From Halodesulfovibrio sp. (GTDB lineage: Bacteria > Desulfobacterota > Desulfovibrionia > Desulfovibrionales > Desulfovibrionaceae): 64,000 nt of DNA. Both the position numbers and the translations under genes were made by a program. The notes beneath the pieces were generated by a model. That model ran no database searches, had not been told where the DNA came from, and was given only the letters and a program-made list of their open reading frames with translations. The stretch is taken from assembly GCF_015482765.1 (NCBI RefSeq), contig NZ_JADMLB010000024.1, positions 1-64,000 on the forward strand, read 5' to 3'. Positions within the stretch are counted from its first letter, which is position 1. Every line of letters starts with the position of its first letter. Shown in pieces: positions 36,907 to 45,379 of the stretch.

Positions 36907-36943
36907 TATAATCTATACAACTTTTGTATTGGTCTAGTTTTCG
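36907..36943. promoter_or_regulatory. Two candidate PhnF operators upstream of phnC
   Basis: On the minus strand 36922-36907 reads AGTTGTATAGATTATA. On the plus strand 36928-36943 reads ATTGGTCTAGTTTTCG. Both resemble the ACTTGTMTAGACAAGT-type HutC operator around a TATAG or CTAG centre. They are 115-150 bases before phnC and match the site between phnG and phnF. Confidence 0.5.
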
Positions 36944-37043
36944 AGACGTAAAGGCGGGAATAGGGAAGAGGGTGGCACTAATGTCTAAGGAGAAGGCACA
37001 GCTGTGAGCTATGCCTTATAATGATAGTCTTTGGGTGAATGGG

Positions 37044-37649
37044 TTAACCAAGTTGTAAACTGATTAAGCTGGCCAGTGGAACTTTTGCAATCAATGTCAT
37101 GGCAATTGTTGTTCCAACAAGTGTTCCCCATAGGATGATTTTAGCACTGGTTTTAAGTGGGTATCCAAGACGCTCGCGCTTACGTAAGTACCAGGATAAG
37201 ATGAGAATACAAAAGATTGTTTCAAAGGCTATCCCTAAAATCGGCATGGTATTATAGAGGCCAAGCCCAAAGGCTTGAGTATGATTTGGGGACAGAAAGT
37301 GTTTAAAGCCGACAAGCATATCCAATACTTCGTGGAGAAGCATTAAGCCCAGTGCAATGAAAAAGAGACGTTTGCTTTTGAATAAGAGGCCGACGATTGC
37401 ACTGACAATAACAGCCGTAAGAGCTAGCGGAAGTATGTCGTGTGAGAAATGCATCTCTGCCTGCATGTTCATAAATGAAACCTTGAAGAAGTTTTCGGGG
37501 CTGATGGATTCGTATCCCATAAACACAAAGGCAAGCATAAGAAAGTCAGCAAGTTGAGGGAGTAGTAAAAAGAGCCAGAACGGAGCAATTTTTCTGTTGC
37601 TGTCATAAGCATACGGAATAAGAGCCGTTACGTAGTGCCCCATTATCAT
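37044..37649 (-). CDS. Polytopic membrane protein, unknown
   Basis: The 201-residue protein has about five to six hydrophobic helices and starts MIMGHYVTALIPYAYDSNRK. The GHYxTALIPY start followed by a FLLLPQLADFLMLAF helix suggests a conserved family of membrane proteins, possibly related to membrane-bound metal-dependent hydrolases, but that is uncertain. The start at 37649 is supported by GGAGA upstream and by an ATGA overlap with a 29-codon gene. Codons further upstream belong to that small gene in another frame. Confidence 0.75.
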   Translation of the reverse strand: MIMGHYVTALIPYAYDSNRKIAPFWLFLLLPQLADFLMLAFVFMGYESISPENFFKVSFMNMQAEMHFSHDILPLALTAVIVSAIVGLLFKSKRLFFIALGLMLLHEVLDMLVGFKHFLSPNHTQAFGLGLYNTMPILGIAFETIFCILILSWYLRKRERLGYPLKTSAKIILWGTLVGTTIAMTLIAKVPLASLISLQLG

Positions 37650-37735
37650 GAATCTTCTCCGGTAGTGACAGCGTGATGAATGAGAAGAAATGCCACAATA
37701 TAAAGTGTTAGAAAAACAAGTATGGTTGTGTTCAT
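37646..37735 (-). CDS. 29-residue single-helix membrane peptide
   Basis: The product reads MNTTILVFLTLYIVAFLLIH followed by HAVTTGEDS. One hydrophobic helix spans residues 4-20. AGGAG lies five bases before the ATG, and the stop overlaps the ATG of the next membrane gene as ATGA, so translation is coupled. It is likely a partner or regulator of that protein. It is too short for routine gene finders. Confidence 0.65.
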   Translation of the reverse strand: MNTTILVFLTLYIVAFLLIHHAVTTGEDS

Positions 37736-37749
37736 ACGTTCTCCTGTTT

Positions 37750-38454
37750 TCAAAGATGACTTTTATTGTTTGCGTGAGCGAGAATTTCGTCACTTTCAAA
37801 GATTGTAACGTTAGGTGCTGCCTTTTTATCAGAATAATGTAGGGCGGTTTCAACCATCATTTGTGCTAGCTGCTCTGTTTCAACAGGGCGGTATTTAGCC
37901 ATTTTTCCGAAAAATAGTGGTGAAAAAAGAGTAAGTGTCCAGTACCCTATATTTTCAAGTAGTCTGAACTCAGAGCGTTCGCCATGTAATAACGACGGCC
38001 GGTATATATAGAGGGCTGGGAGTTGAAGCGTGGTGAGAAATTGTTCCATTTCTCCTTTAGTTTTCAAGTAGGCATTGGAGCTTTGTGCATCTGCTCCCAG
38101 AGAGCTGATAACTGAAAACGTTTCTGCGTTTAGACGGGTGGAAAATCTTGCTAATGAAACCACATAGGTGAGATCAACCTGCTTAAATGCTTCTAATGAT
38201 CCTGCTTTTTTTCTAGTTGTGCCAAGGCAGCAGAAGACATCGTCTACCGGGCCGTTTATTTTTGAGTCGGCTAAGTTGTCAAAGTTTACCAACTGAACTT
38301 CAATGAGTGGAAGAGTGATATCAAGTTCACGGCGCGAGAGGATAATGATTCGAGAGTATTTATTTGAACGTAAGAGTTCATGAAGGAGTTTGGAGCCGAC
38401 AGCACCAGTTGCACCAGCAAGAAGAGCACTTTTTTTAGAGTGAAGTTCAGTCAC
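37750..38454 (-). CDS. NAD(P)-binding SDR-like protein of the TIP30/HTATIP2-type group
   Basis: The 234-residue Rossmann-fold protein has the nucleotide motif GATGAVGSKLL at about 14-24. FCCLGTTRKKAGS and SSLGADAQSSNAYLKTKGEME, in pieces SSLGAD and YLKTKGEME (the YxxxK dyad), follow. These are typical of the atypical SDR group that includes HTATIP2/CC3. Activity is unknown. The GTG start has AAGG seven bases upstream. The stop is 14 bases before the 29-residue peptide gene, so three genes form an operon. Confidence 0.8.
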   Translation of the reverse strand: MTELHSKKSALLAGATGAVGSKLLHELLRSNKYSRIIILSRRELDITLPLIEVQLVNFDNLADSKINGPVDDVFCCLGTTRKKAGSLEAFKQVDLTYVVSLARFSTRLNAETFSVISSLGADAQSSNAYLKTKGEMEQFLTTLQLPALYIYRPSLLHGERSEFRLLENIGYWTLTLFSPLFFGKMAKYRPVETEQLAQMMVETALHYSDKKAAPNVTIFESDEILAHANNKSHL

Positions 38455-38670
38455 GGTATCACCTTATGTTGTTCATAGAGTTGGTTACGTGGCGGGTATT
38501 GAAAACTTCACTTATAATACGTTCTCCGTGCTGTTTATAAATGATAATTGAATATCAGGAAAACGAGAAAAAGTAGAAAAAAGAGCACTTGTATGCAGGT
38601 GGAGCAGCAGTAACCGGAAGGTACGTGGAAGATTGCGCAGACATACCTGTGAGAAGAAATAGATGCTATT

Positions 38671-38703
38671 AAAAAAGCCCCTTACAGCGAAAGGGGCTTT
38701 TTT
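38671..38703 (-). terminator. Terminator after the lipoprotein pair
   Basis: AAAAAAGCCCCTT (38671-38683) pairs with AAGGGGCTTTTTT (38691-38703). The A run gives a U tract on the minus strand after the lipoprotein gene at 38728. The structure could also act on the plus strand. Confidence 0.85.
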
Positions 38704-38727
38704 AATAAAACAAGGTAAGCAGTATGC

Positions 38728-39261
38728 TTAAATTTTTTCTTTTTCAAGAAAGACAGCTTTGCCGACTTTAGAGAAAATGGTTTGGTAAATTTTAGAGTCG
38801 TAAACTGGTTGAGACCAGATATTACCACCAGTGTTACTTACGCTTTTTTGAACGATACTGATTCGAACCTGAATATTTTTTCCACGTTCTCTAATCATGG
38901 TTGAAGCTTCAGAACGCATTGTAGTCTGGTACGTTCCGGAGCCTGCACCCTGATTAAACTCAGCAGCAAATTTAGTACTGCTGTCGAGGTCGTAAACTTC
39001 TTTTGCAGCAGTAACAACACCAAGGTCTTTATCGGTGCTTCGGATGGCATATCCTTCGTCCATGAGAGCAGAAAGGACAGCTTTAATCACTTCCATTTTG
39101 CTGACATCAGAGTATTCGCGTGTTTGCATTTGGCGAACCTGCAACTGTGTCATGTCAGGCATTGGAGGAGGTCCCCCTGACCCCATACAACCACTGAGAG
39201 TCAAGCAAAGAAGAGCTATGAAAAATAGCTTAGAACTTGCTGGAATGGAACGAGATTTCAT
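38728..39261 (-). CDS. Lipoprotein of unknown function
   Basis: The 177-residue lipoprotein has lipobox LTLSGC at about residue 25, then a proline-rich linker (GGPPPMPDM). The domain that follows contains SKMEVIKAVLSALMDEGYAI and RERGKNIQVRISIVQKS. The pattern suggests a small alpha/beta periplasmic domain seen in many proteobacterial lipoproteins. No activity is known. ATG 39261 has AGGA seven bases upstream. It overlaps the upstream lipoprotein gene by 32 bases, so both are co-expressed. Confidence 0.8.
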   Translation of the reverse strand: MKSRSIPASSKLFFIALLCLTLSGCMGSGGPPPMPDMTQLQVRQMQTREYSDVSKMEVIKAVLSALMDEGYAIRSTDKDLGVVTAAKEVYDLDSSTKFAAEFNQGAGSGTYQTTMRSEASTMIRERGKNIQVRISIVQKSVSNTGGNIWSQPVYDSKIYQTIFSKVGKAVFLEKEKI

Positions 39262-39637
39262 CTGCGAATCCTTCAACGAATTTGATGATTACTGTAAGTG
39301 TGTTCTGAGAAGATGTAACTGCACCTGCACCACCGGAGCCGCCAACAATAATCAAAAAGTAACTGTTTTGGCTGTTTGAGTAGCTTTTTGCAGAGCTTAC
39401 TTTATCCCAGATGTAGGTTTCTTTTCCTGAAGAGTCGCGTGTAACAATATTCGGTGATCCTAACGCTTGAATCACGTCTGCTTGGCTCATTCCTTTACGA
39501 ATTTTTGCCTGTACAACACCAGGGGTAAGTTTTTTACCATCTTCAATGCCTACGCCTTTCTGGTGGTGTTGAGCACCACAACCAGCAGTAAAGGCGGTTA
39601 ACATAGCAATAAGGCAGAGTGTGACTAATCTTTTCAT
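39230..39637 (-). CDS. SmpA/OmlA-like small lipoprotein
   Basis: The 135-residue lipoprotein has lipobox FTAGC at about residue 19. The mature part contains KIRKGMSQADVIQALGSPNI and a YIWD strand, the BamE/SmpA-type fold in which a KGMSxxxVxxxLGxP motif is diagnostic. A glycine-rich stretch (GGSGGAGA) follows. It may be an outer-membrane-associated stabilising protein. It is first in a two-gene unit. Confidence 0.8.
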   Translation of the reverse strand: MKRLVTLCLIAMLTAFTAGCGAQHHQKGVGIEDGKKLTPGVVQAKIRKGMSQADVIQALGSPNIVTRDSSGKETYIWDKVSSAKSYSNSQNSYFLIIVGGSGGAGAVTSSQNTLTVIIKFVEGFADEISFHSSKF

Positions 39638-39910
39638 AAGTACTCCTTAAGAGGCTCTTTTAATTATTTTATGTAATGTGAGCAACGTATTTTCTTTTTT
39701 TTTATAGTAAGTTGTATCTGTTTGTTTTTTTTAGTCTATTTTTCAACAGATTTGTGCACGTAACAATACAGATACGTACTCACTTATATGTATTGTCGTT
39801 GTACTAATTGCTCTATTCTATTTGCGAAGACGCAATGTGTTTTTTGGTCAACAAGAAAAACTACAGAATTGCAGGTTATGAAAAGGGTAATTTTTGTAGA
39901 AAAGGGCAAT

Positions 39911-39936
39911 TGTAGACTAGGGTGGTAGAGTCTACA
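39911..39936. repeat. Perfect inverted repeat upstream of the kinase gene
   Basis: TGTAGACT (39911-39918) and AGTCTACA (39929-39936) are exact complements ten bases apart. The repeat lies in the 461-base region between the lipoproteins and the kinase operon, about 120 bases upstream of the predicted promoter. A regulator-binding site is plausible. No other element was recognised in that region except the extended -10. Confidence 0.5.
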
Positions 39937-40051
39937 CATCGTTCGGTAATAGCTTGAGTATGAAAGTTGGCCTTTCAAACTAACTGAAAATGTTGATTTT
40001 TTTCTTTGCAACTTGACTTTGTGCTAAAAATCACAATAAGATTGGTGAGTC

Positions 40052-40060
40052 TGATATAAT
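40052..40060 (+). promoter_or_regulatory. Extended -10 promoter for the kinase/regulator genes
   Basis: TGATATAAT is a perfect TGN-TATAAT extended -10 element. No good -35 is placed 17 bases upstream, which is normal for this class. It lies 39 bases before the kinase start. Confidence 0.5.
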
Positions 40061-40098
40061 AAATTCAATGTGTTGTGTTGCTTTGAGTAGGAGGATGT

Positions 40099-41532
40099 AT
40101 GCTGAGACTTAATGTGCGACAGCGGATTATTGCAGGGTTTCTCATCCTTTCTATTTGCCTTGGAGGGCAGACGCTTTTTTCATACAAACAGTTGCTTCTT
40201 GTTGAAGATAAAACCTATTCTGTTGAATTTATTGATGACGTTGAAAGTTCTATTTTGAACTTCCGCAGGCAGGAAAAAAACTATCTTTTGTATGGTGAGC
40301 AGAGCAGTTATGAACTTGCGCTACTTGAGATAGAAAATACCCTTATGCTGCTTAATCGTCATTCTGATATGAATTTTGACGCAACAATGACTGAAAATAT
40401 TATTACGCTGAAAAAAACAATCAGCGAATACAGAGATCGAATTGTCTCAATGTATACTGTTTCTATGAAGCAGGGACATAATCTTGAGACAGAAGTGATC
40501 AAGCTGCGTGAAATTGGACAGGAACTGGTAGCAAAAGCGCAAAGTATCGCTACATTAGAACGGGAGAATATATTACAGATTAACAGGCAATTGCGTAAGC
40601 AGTTGCTTTTTTCAATTTTAACTGTGTCGTTTCTGTTTCTTTGCACGCTCTATTTCATAACAAAGCGGATTGTAAGTCCTCTAAAGGTGATAGAAGAAAC
40701 AACAACACAGATTGCACAAGGCAATTTTGCTCCGGTCGATGTGGGAAATATTGAGGATGAGATTGCGCAGGTACAAGTTGCCTTTAATCGTATGGTTTCA
40801 GAACTGGAGCACAGACAGGCACAGCTTGTTCAAGCGCAAAAAATGTCATCAATAGGTACGTTAAGTGCCGGAATTGCACATCAGGTAAACAACCCGCTTA
40901 ATAACATATCCACTTCAGCACAGATTCTTCAGGGAGAGCTTGGAGACTCGTTTGACCCATTTGCGAAAAAGTTGCTGCATAATATTGAAACCGAAACAGC
41001 ACGGGCACGGGATATCGTGCGAGGGTTGTTGGAGTTTGCACGATGTACAGATTTGGCTATTCGAACTGTGTCGTTAAAAGGAGTGGTTGAAAACGCAGTA
41101 CGGCTTGTTTCATCACAGATTCCTTCCGGTGTGACGTTGGATGTGGATGTGCCGGAGGAGATTTTTGTTCGGCTTGATCCTCAGCGTATGGGCGAGGTCT
41201 TAATCAACCTTATTATTAATGCAATTCAAGCTATGAAGAATAAGCCTACAGGTTTTATTACCATCACCGTGTTAGAAGATCAGGTAGACGAGGCTGTAAC
41301 ACTTGTGGTTACGGATTCCGGTAAGGGGATTAGCGATGCAGATTTGCCTAAAGTTTTTGATCCCTTTTTTACACGTAAGGAAGTGGGAGAGGGCACAGGG
41401 CTTGGATTATCAGTAGCATACGGTATAATTGAAGAGTTTGATGGAGAGATTCGGGTAGAAAGTACACTCGGTGTTGGATCTCGTTTTTATATTGATTTAC
41501 CGTTGGTTCAACATGACGAAAGTGTCGCCTGA
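40099..41532 (+). CDS. Membrane sensor histidine kinase
   Basis: The 477-residue kinase has two membrane segments (about 9-28 and 172-192) around a helical four-helix-bundle-like sensor with the ILNFRRQEKNYLLYG motif. HAMP follows at about 195-245, then HisKA with H261 in GIAHQVNNPLNNIS and the ATPase domain (NLIINAIQAM, DSGKGISDADLP, GEGTGLGLSVAYG). The Asn-rich H-box HQVNNPLN is of the NtrB-like class, which suits a sigma54 regulator partner. AGGAGG lies four to five bases before the ATG. Signal unknown. Confidence 0.93.
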   Translation: MLRLNVRQRIIAGFLILSICLGGQTLFSYKQLLLVEDKTYSVEFIDDVESSILNFRRQEKNYLLYGEQSSYELALLEIENTLMLLNRHSDMNFDATMTENIITLKKTISEYRDRIVSMYTVSMKQGHNLETEVIKLREIGQELVAKAQSIATLERENILQINRQLRKQLLFSILTVSFLFLCTLYFITKRIVSPLKVIEETTTQIAQGNFAPVDVGNIEDEIAQVQVAFNRMVSELEHRQAQLVQAQKMSSIGTLSAGIAHQVNNPLNNISTSAQILQGELGDSFDPFAKKLLHNIETETARARDIVRGLLEFARCTDLAIRTVSLKGVVENAVRLVSSQIPSGVTLDVDVPEEIFVRLDPQRMGEVLINLIINAIQAMKNKPTGFITITVLEDQVDEAVTLVVTDSGKGISDADLPKVFDPFFTRKEVGEGTGLGLSVAYGIIEEFDGEIRVESTLGVGSRFYIDLPLVQHDESVA

Positions 41533-41609
41533 AACAGAACGTCAAACAGGGCAGTTGCCGGCATGTCGTTACACGCTTGTGGGTGGCTTAAAAGTAGATG
41601 CAGGGCGTT

Positions 41610-42977
41610 ATGAATAATGCAAAGATTTTGATAGCAGAAGATGAACTGATAGCCAGAGAGAATCTTGCACATGTGCTTATGCAGCAGAGGGCTGCGGTAA
41701 CTGCTGTGGAAAACGGGGCATTAGCCCGAAAGGCAATTGAGGCAGAAGAATACGATGTGGTGCTGACTGATATGCGTATGCCTGATATCAGCGGGATGGA
41801 GTTACTGCGGATTATTAAAGCTAAAACGCCTGACACAGAAGTTATTGTGCTGACAGGATATGCGACTGTGGATAATGCGGTTCAAGCAATGGGCAAGGGA
41901 GCGTTTCAGTATCTTGCTAAGCCTGTACGTCTGGATGAGGTTTCTCTGCTCACGCAGAAAGCGTTGGAGAAGAAGCGGCTTAAAGAAGAGGTCGCTATGC
42001 TCAAAGACCAGCTGGGTTCTTCCGGATCAGATAGGATAGTCGGTCACAGTGCTCCGATACATATTCTCAAGCGGCAAATCGATCAGGTAGCAGCAGTTGG
42101 ATGTACTGTATTAATCCAAGGTGAAACCGGAACAGGAAAAGAGCTGGTAGCCAAAGCACTGCATATGGGAAGTCCGAGGCGGAATAACCTTTTTTTCGCT
42201 ATTAACTGCGCTTCGTTTAATGAAGAGCTGCTTGCTAATGAACTTTTCGGCCATGAAAAATCTGCTTTTACCGGAGCGCATTCCGCCAAAAAAGGTCTGC
42301 TTGAATCAGCAGATAACGGAACATTTTTTCTTGATGAAGTAGGGGATATGCCTCTGAGCATGCAGGCAAATTTACTGCGTGTATTGGAAACCCGAAAACT
42401 CCTCAGGGTTGGTGGAACCATCGAGGTGCCTGTTGATGTTCGCATAATAGCTGCCACTAACAGGGATCTGTTGAGTATGGTAGAGCACGGAACGTTTCGG
42501 CGAGATTTGTATTACAGGTTGAATGTCATAACGTTAGATGTCCCTCCGTTGCGAAAGCGAAAAGATGATATACCATTGTTGGCAAGCTTCTTTGTGAACA
42601 AATTTGCATCTGTTTTTAAAAAGAAAATTACCGACATTGATGACGAAGTGCTCGCAACGTTAAGCAAATATGCCTTTCCCGGAAACGTTCGTGAGTTGGA
42701 AAACTTAATGGAACGCGCAGTTGTACTTTGCAATGGTCGCGTTATTCGTATGGCACAGCTTCCTCCAGACTTGTGGGGTGATTCGCTCCTTTCCTCAACA
42801 GTGCCGAATCCGCCTATTGAATTTGATGACGTGGTGTCGCTTGAGGACAATGAACGGCGGTATCTGCGTTGGGTTCTGGAGCAGACTGATGGAAATAAAA
42901 GCCGTGCAGCTGAGCTGCTCGGGTTGAACAGAGGCTCGCTGTGGAGAAAGATGAAACGTCTTGGACTTGATGGCTAG
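41610..42977 (+). CDS. Sigma54-dependent response regulator
   Basis: The 455-residue protein has a receiver domain with D54 (VLTDMRMPD), an AAA+ domain with GETGTGKE and a sigma54-contact loop SAFTGA at 218-223 (first G replaced by S), and a Fis-type helix-turn-helix near 415-455 (NKSRAAELLGLNRGSLWRKM, in pieces NKSRAAELL and NRGSLWRK). The ATG at 41610 has GGG four bases upstream; an ATG four codons earlier is possible. It is the likely partner of the upstream kinase and the likely activator of the sigma54 promoter at 45321. Confidence 0.93.
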   Translation: MNNAKILIAEDELIARENLAHVLMQQRAAVTAVENGALARKAIEAEEYDVVLTDMRMPDISGMELLRIIKAKTPDTEVIVLTGYATVDNAVQAMGKGAFQYLAKPVRLDEVSLLTQKALEKKRLKEEVAMLKDQLGSSGSDRIVGHSAPIHILKRQIDQVAAVGCTVLIQGETGTGKELVAKALHMGSPRRNNLFFAINCASFNEELLANELFGHEKSAFTGAHSAKKGLLESADNGTFFLDEVGDMPLSMQANLLRVLETRKLLRVGGTIEVPVDVRIIAATNRDLLSMVEHGTFRRDLYYRLNVITLDVPPLRKRKDDIPLLASFFVNKFASVFKKKITDIDDEVLATLSKYAFPGNVRELENLMERAVVLCNGRVIRMAQLPPDLWGDSLLSSTVPNPPIEFDDVVSLEDNERRYLRWVLEQTDGNKSRAAELLGLNRGSLWRKMKRLGLDG

Positions 42978-43008
42978 CAGTATCTGTTCAGTTATAGAAT
43001 TGGTTGGT

Positions 43009-43048
43009 AAAAAAAGACGTTGTGTCATATGACACAGCGTCTTTTTTA
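43009..43048. terminator. Bidirectional terminator between the regulator and Lon-REC genes
   Basis: A long stem of A/T run, GACG, TGTGTCA on the left (43010-43027) pairs with TGACACA, CGTC, T run on the right (43030-43047), with one G-U position. It gives U tracts in both directions between convergent genes. Confidence 0.85.
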
Positions 43049-43077
43049 CTCGCGTTACTTGTATTGGAATTTTATGT

Positions 43078-45096
43078 CTATTCAGCCGGAAGCAGAACGT
43101 GTTCTACAACTTCATTGATGGATGAGATAAAGCGTAATTCTGCTGCGCTGCGTACTTCCTCATTCATAACCTGTACTTCCAATTTGTTTCGTTCAGGAAG
43201 CAGTATCATGCGCACACCGGCTTGCTGAGCTGCCAGAATTTTTTCACGTAACCCACCAACCGGAAGGATTCGGCCACTGAGTGTGAATTCGCCTGTCATT
43301 GCGACATCTCGGCGTGCCGGTCGTTTAGTAAGCAGTGATAGCAGCGCCATAGCAATCGTAACACCTGCAGAAGCACCATCTTTTGAAATATCTCCGGCAG
43401 GGATATGCACGTGGATGTCAATTTGCTCAAAAATGTTTTCATCAATGGAAAACGTTTTAGCGTTGCTTCGTATAAAGCTCAAAGCAGTCTGGGCCGATTC
43501 TTTTAGAATATCTCCCAGTGATCCGGTCATGAGTAACTGTCCGGTTCCTTTCATTTTGGCTGTTTCGATGTAAATGAGCTGCCCGCCGTATTCGCTCCAG
43601 ACCAATCCTGTTGTCACACCGATAAGCGGCTGCGCTGTTGCAGCTTCAAATGAATATCGTTCAAAGCCAAGCAGAGAAACGATGTCTTCGCTGGTAATGG
43701 ATATTGGCGGTTTTTTTGTGTGCTGTAAGATTTCTAAATTGATTTTGCGGCAGACGTTACCGATTTCTCTGTTCACACTGCGCAGACCTGCATCTCGGGT
43801 ATAGCCTGATATCAAGCTGGACATGGCTTCCGGTGTAAAAGAAATTTCATTCTGGGAGTAACCAAGTGTACGGAGTTGCCGTGGCGCAAGGTAATCCAGC
43901 CCAATTTGTTTCTTTTCATTGAGCGTGTAACAGGAGAAAGGAATGATTTCCATTCTGTCCCGTAAAGGAGCGGGTAGATTTTCAACTACATTTGCTGTTG
44001 TAATGAACATGACTCGCGAAAGATCAAACGGCGTGTCCAGATAGTAATCAAGGAAATGTCTGTTTTGTTCAGGGTCGAGAATTTCCAGTAGAACAGAAGC
44101 AGGGTCTCCTCTGAAATCTTGACCGATTTTGTCGACTTCATCCAGCATGAACACAGGGTTGTTTACCCCGCATTTATTAAGCTCGCTGATAATCCTGCCT
44201 GCCATAGCGCCGACATAGGTACGGCGGTGGCCACGCAGTTCTGCTTCGTCACGCATACCGGCAAGGGAAAGACGTACAAATTTTCTGGAAAGAGCATTGG
44301 CAACGGATTTGCCGATGGAAGTTTTCCCTGTACCCGGAGGGCCTGAAAAGCAAAGAATGGGGCCGGAAACTGAACATGCCTGTTTCTGGCGCTCTAAAAT
44401 TTCTTGAACCGTTGTTCGAAGAATTTCCAGATTGATGGGTTTAGGCAGGTAGTGCAATGCTCCCTGCTTTAATGCCCCTATGGCATTATCTACCGTAGCA
44501 TACCCCGTAACAATAATGAGTTTTGTATCCGGCCATTCGTCTTGAACGTAATTAAGTAGCTCAAGCCCATCCATCTTTTGCATTTTAAGATCGGTAACAA
44601 TGCAATCTACATTACGTTCCTCTAAGATCGAAACTGCTTCAAGTCCATTGGACGCAACGAGAACTTCACATGACAGTTTACTTAGAGAATACGCCATGTT
44701 GTCTCGGGAAATTTCTTCATCATCCACAACAAGGACGGTACTTTTTTTGATGTGGCAGGTGATGTTGGAAGCAAGGTATTCCAGAATACGTTGTTTGACG
44801 GTGTTAAGACCGAAATGCTCCTGATTGAGAACGGCGACTGCGTTCTCAAGTTCAAGATTATCCTGTGAGGAGTTTGTCCACGGGAGTGAGAGTAGTAATT
44901 CAACATATGTTACACCAAGCCCGAACTCCGCTACTGATGGGTCTGTTCTATCCAGCTTGGTGATTTCTTCTAACGCAATGTGGCGCACATTTTCCGGCAG
45001 TTTGGCTTTTTCAACTGCGTTTCGTAGCTCTTCCTGCGTTGTTGTTACCTGTTCCGGTATCGGGTCAATGTTCTCAGGTCTGCTAAATAGTCCCAT
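43078..45096 (-). CDS. Lon-type protease with an internal response-regulator receiver domain
   Basis: This 672-residue protein has, in order, a short helical segment as found before the AAA+ domain of Lon (1-105, with HFGLNTVKQRILEYLA, and no LON substrate-binding N-domain) and a complete receiver domain (about 112-230) with DDEE and phospho-acceptor D169 in CIVTDLKMQKMDG. The Lon AAA+ domain follows (FSGPPGTGKTS near 245, FMLDEVDKIG) and then the protease domain with S576 (DGASAG) and K619 (LREKI), 43 residues apart as in E. coli Lon. It should be an ATP-dependent protease whose activity is set by phosphorylation. ATG 45096 is chosen; 133 upstream codons run through the regulatory repeats and are rejected. 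Confidence 0.88.
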   Translation of the reverse strand: MGLFSRPENIDPIPEQVTTTQEELRNAVEKAKLPENVRHIALEEITKLDRTDPSVAEFGLGVTYVELLLSLPWTNSSQDNLELENAVAVLNQEHFGLNTVKQRILEYLASNITCHIKKSTVLVVDDEEISRDNMAYSLSKLSCEVLVASNGLEAVSILEERNVDCIVTDLKMQKMDGLELLNYVQDEWPDTKLIIVTGYATVDNAIGALKQGALHYLPKPINLEILRTTVQEILERQKQACSVSGPILCFSGPPGTGKTSIGKSVANALSRKFVRLSLAGMRDEAELRGHRRTYVGAMAGRIISELNKCGVNNPVFMLDEVDKIGQDFRGDPASVLLEILDPEQNRHFLDYYLDTPFDLSRVMFITTANVVENLPAPLRDRMEIIPFSCYTLNEKKQIGLDYLAPRQLRTLGYSQNEISFTPEAMSSLISGYTRDAGLRSVNREIGNVCRKINLEILQHTKKPPISITSEDIVSLLGFERYSFEAATAQPLIGVTTGLVWSEYGGQLIYIETAKMKGTGQLLMTGSLGDILKESAQTALSFIRSNAKTFSIDENIFEQIDIHVHIPAGDISKDGASAGVTIAMALLSLLTKRPARRDVAMTGEFTLSGRILPVGGLREKILAAQQAGVRMILLPERNKLEVQVMNEEVRSAAELRFISSINEVVEHVLLPAE

Positions 45097-45159
45097 TTTT
45101 CCCGCCTTTTGTTTCTTACAATATATCAGTTTGATACGACTAAATCTATGTATTCCGTT

Positions 45160-45257
45160 GCTGCAATATGCAGCGTTTTTTTGTGAAAATAATCGGATGT
45201 TGCAAATGGATTGCTGCATATTGCAGCGCTCTAATTGTAACCGCTGCATATTGAAGC
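45160..45257. repeat. Three 15-base palindromes, candidate enhancer sites
   Basis: GCTGCAATATGCAGC (45160-45174) and GCTGCATATTGCAGC (45213-45227) are perfect, and GCTGCATATTGAAGC (45243-45257) has one mismatch. They lie 64-160 bases upstream of a sigma54 promoter, the normal position for sites of an NtrC-type activator, most likely the response regulator at 41610. The first copy also lies 63 bases from the Lon-REC start and may control it. Confidence 0.75.
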
Positions 45258-45320
45258 GGAAGAATGAGTGGCATAAATGCAACTGGATGAATAAATCCTT
45301 TAAAAGCAGCGTGTTACAGT

Positions 45321-45337
45321 TTGGCACGAAAGGTGCT
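45321..45337 (+). promoter_or_regulatory. Sigma54 (-24/-12) promoter of the USP/TauE operon
   Basis: TTGGCACGAAAGGTGCT has a perfect -24 box, GG at 45323-45324, exact ten-base spacing and GC at 45335-45336. Transcription should start near 45348, 32 bases before the first gene. Confidence 0.85.
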
Positions 45338-45379
45338 TTTAACGAGGCAAGATTCATAAAGAACACGGTGGGATAGTTC

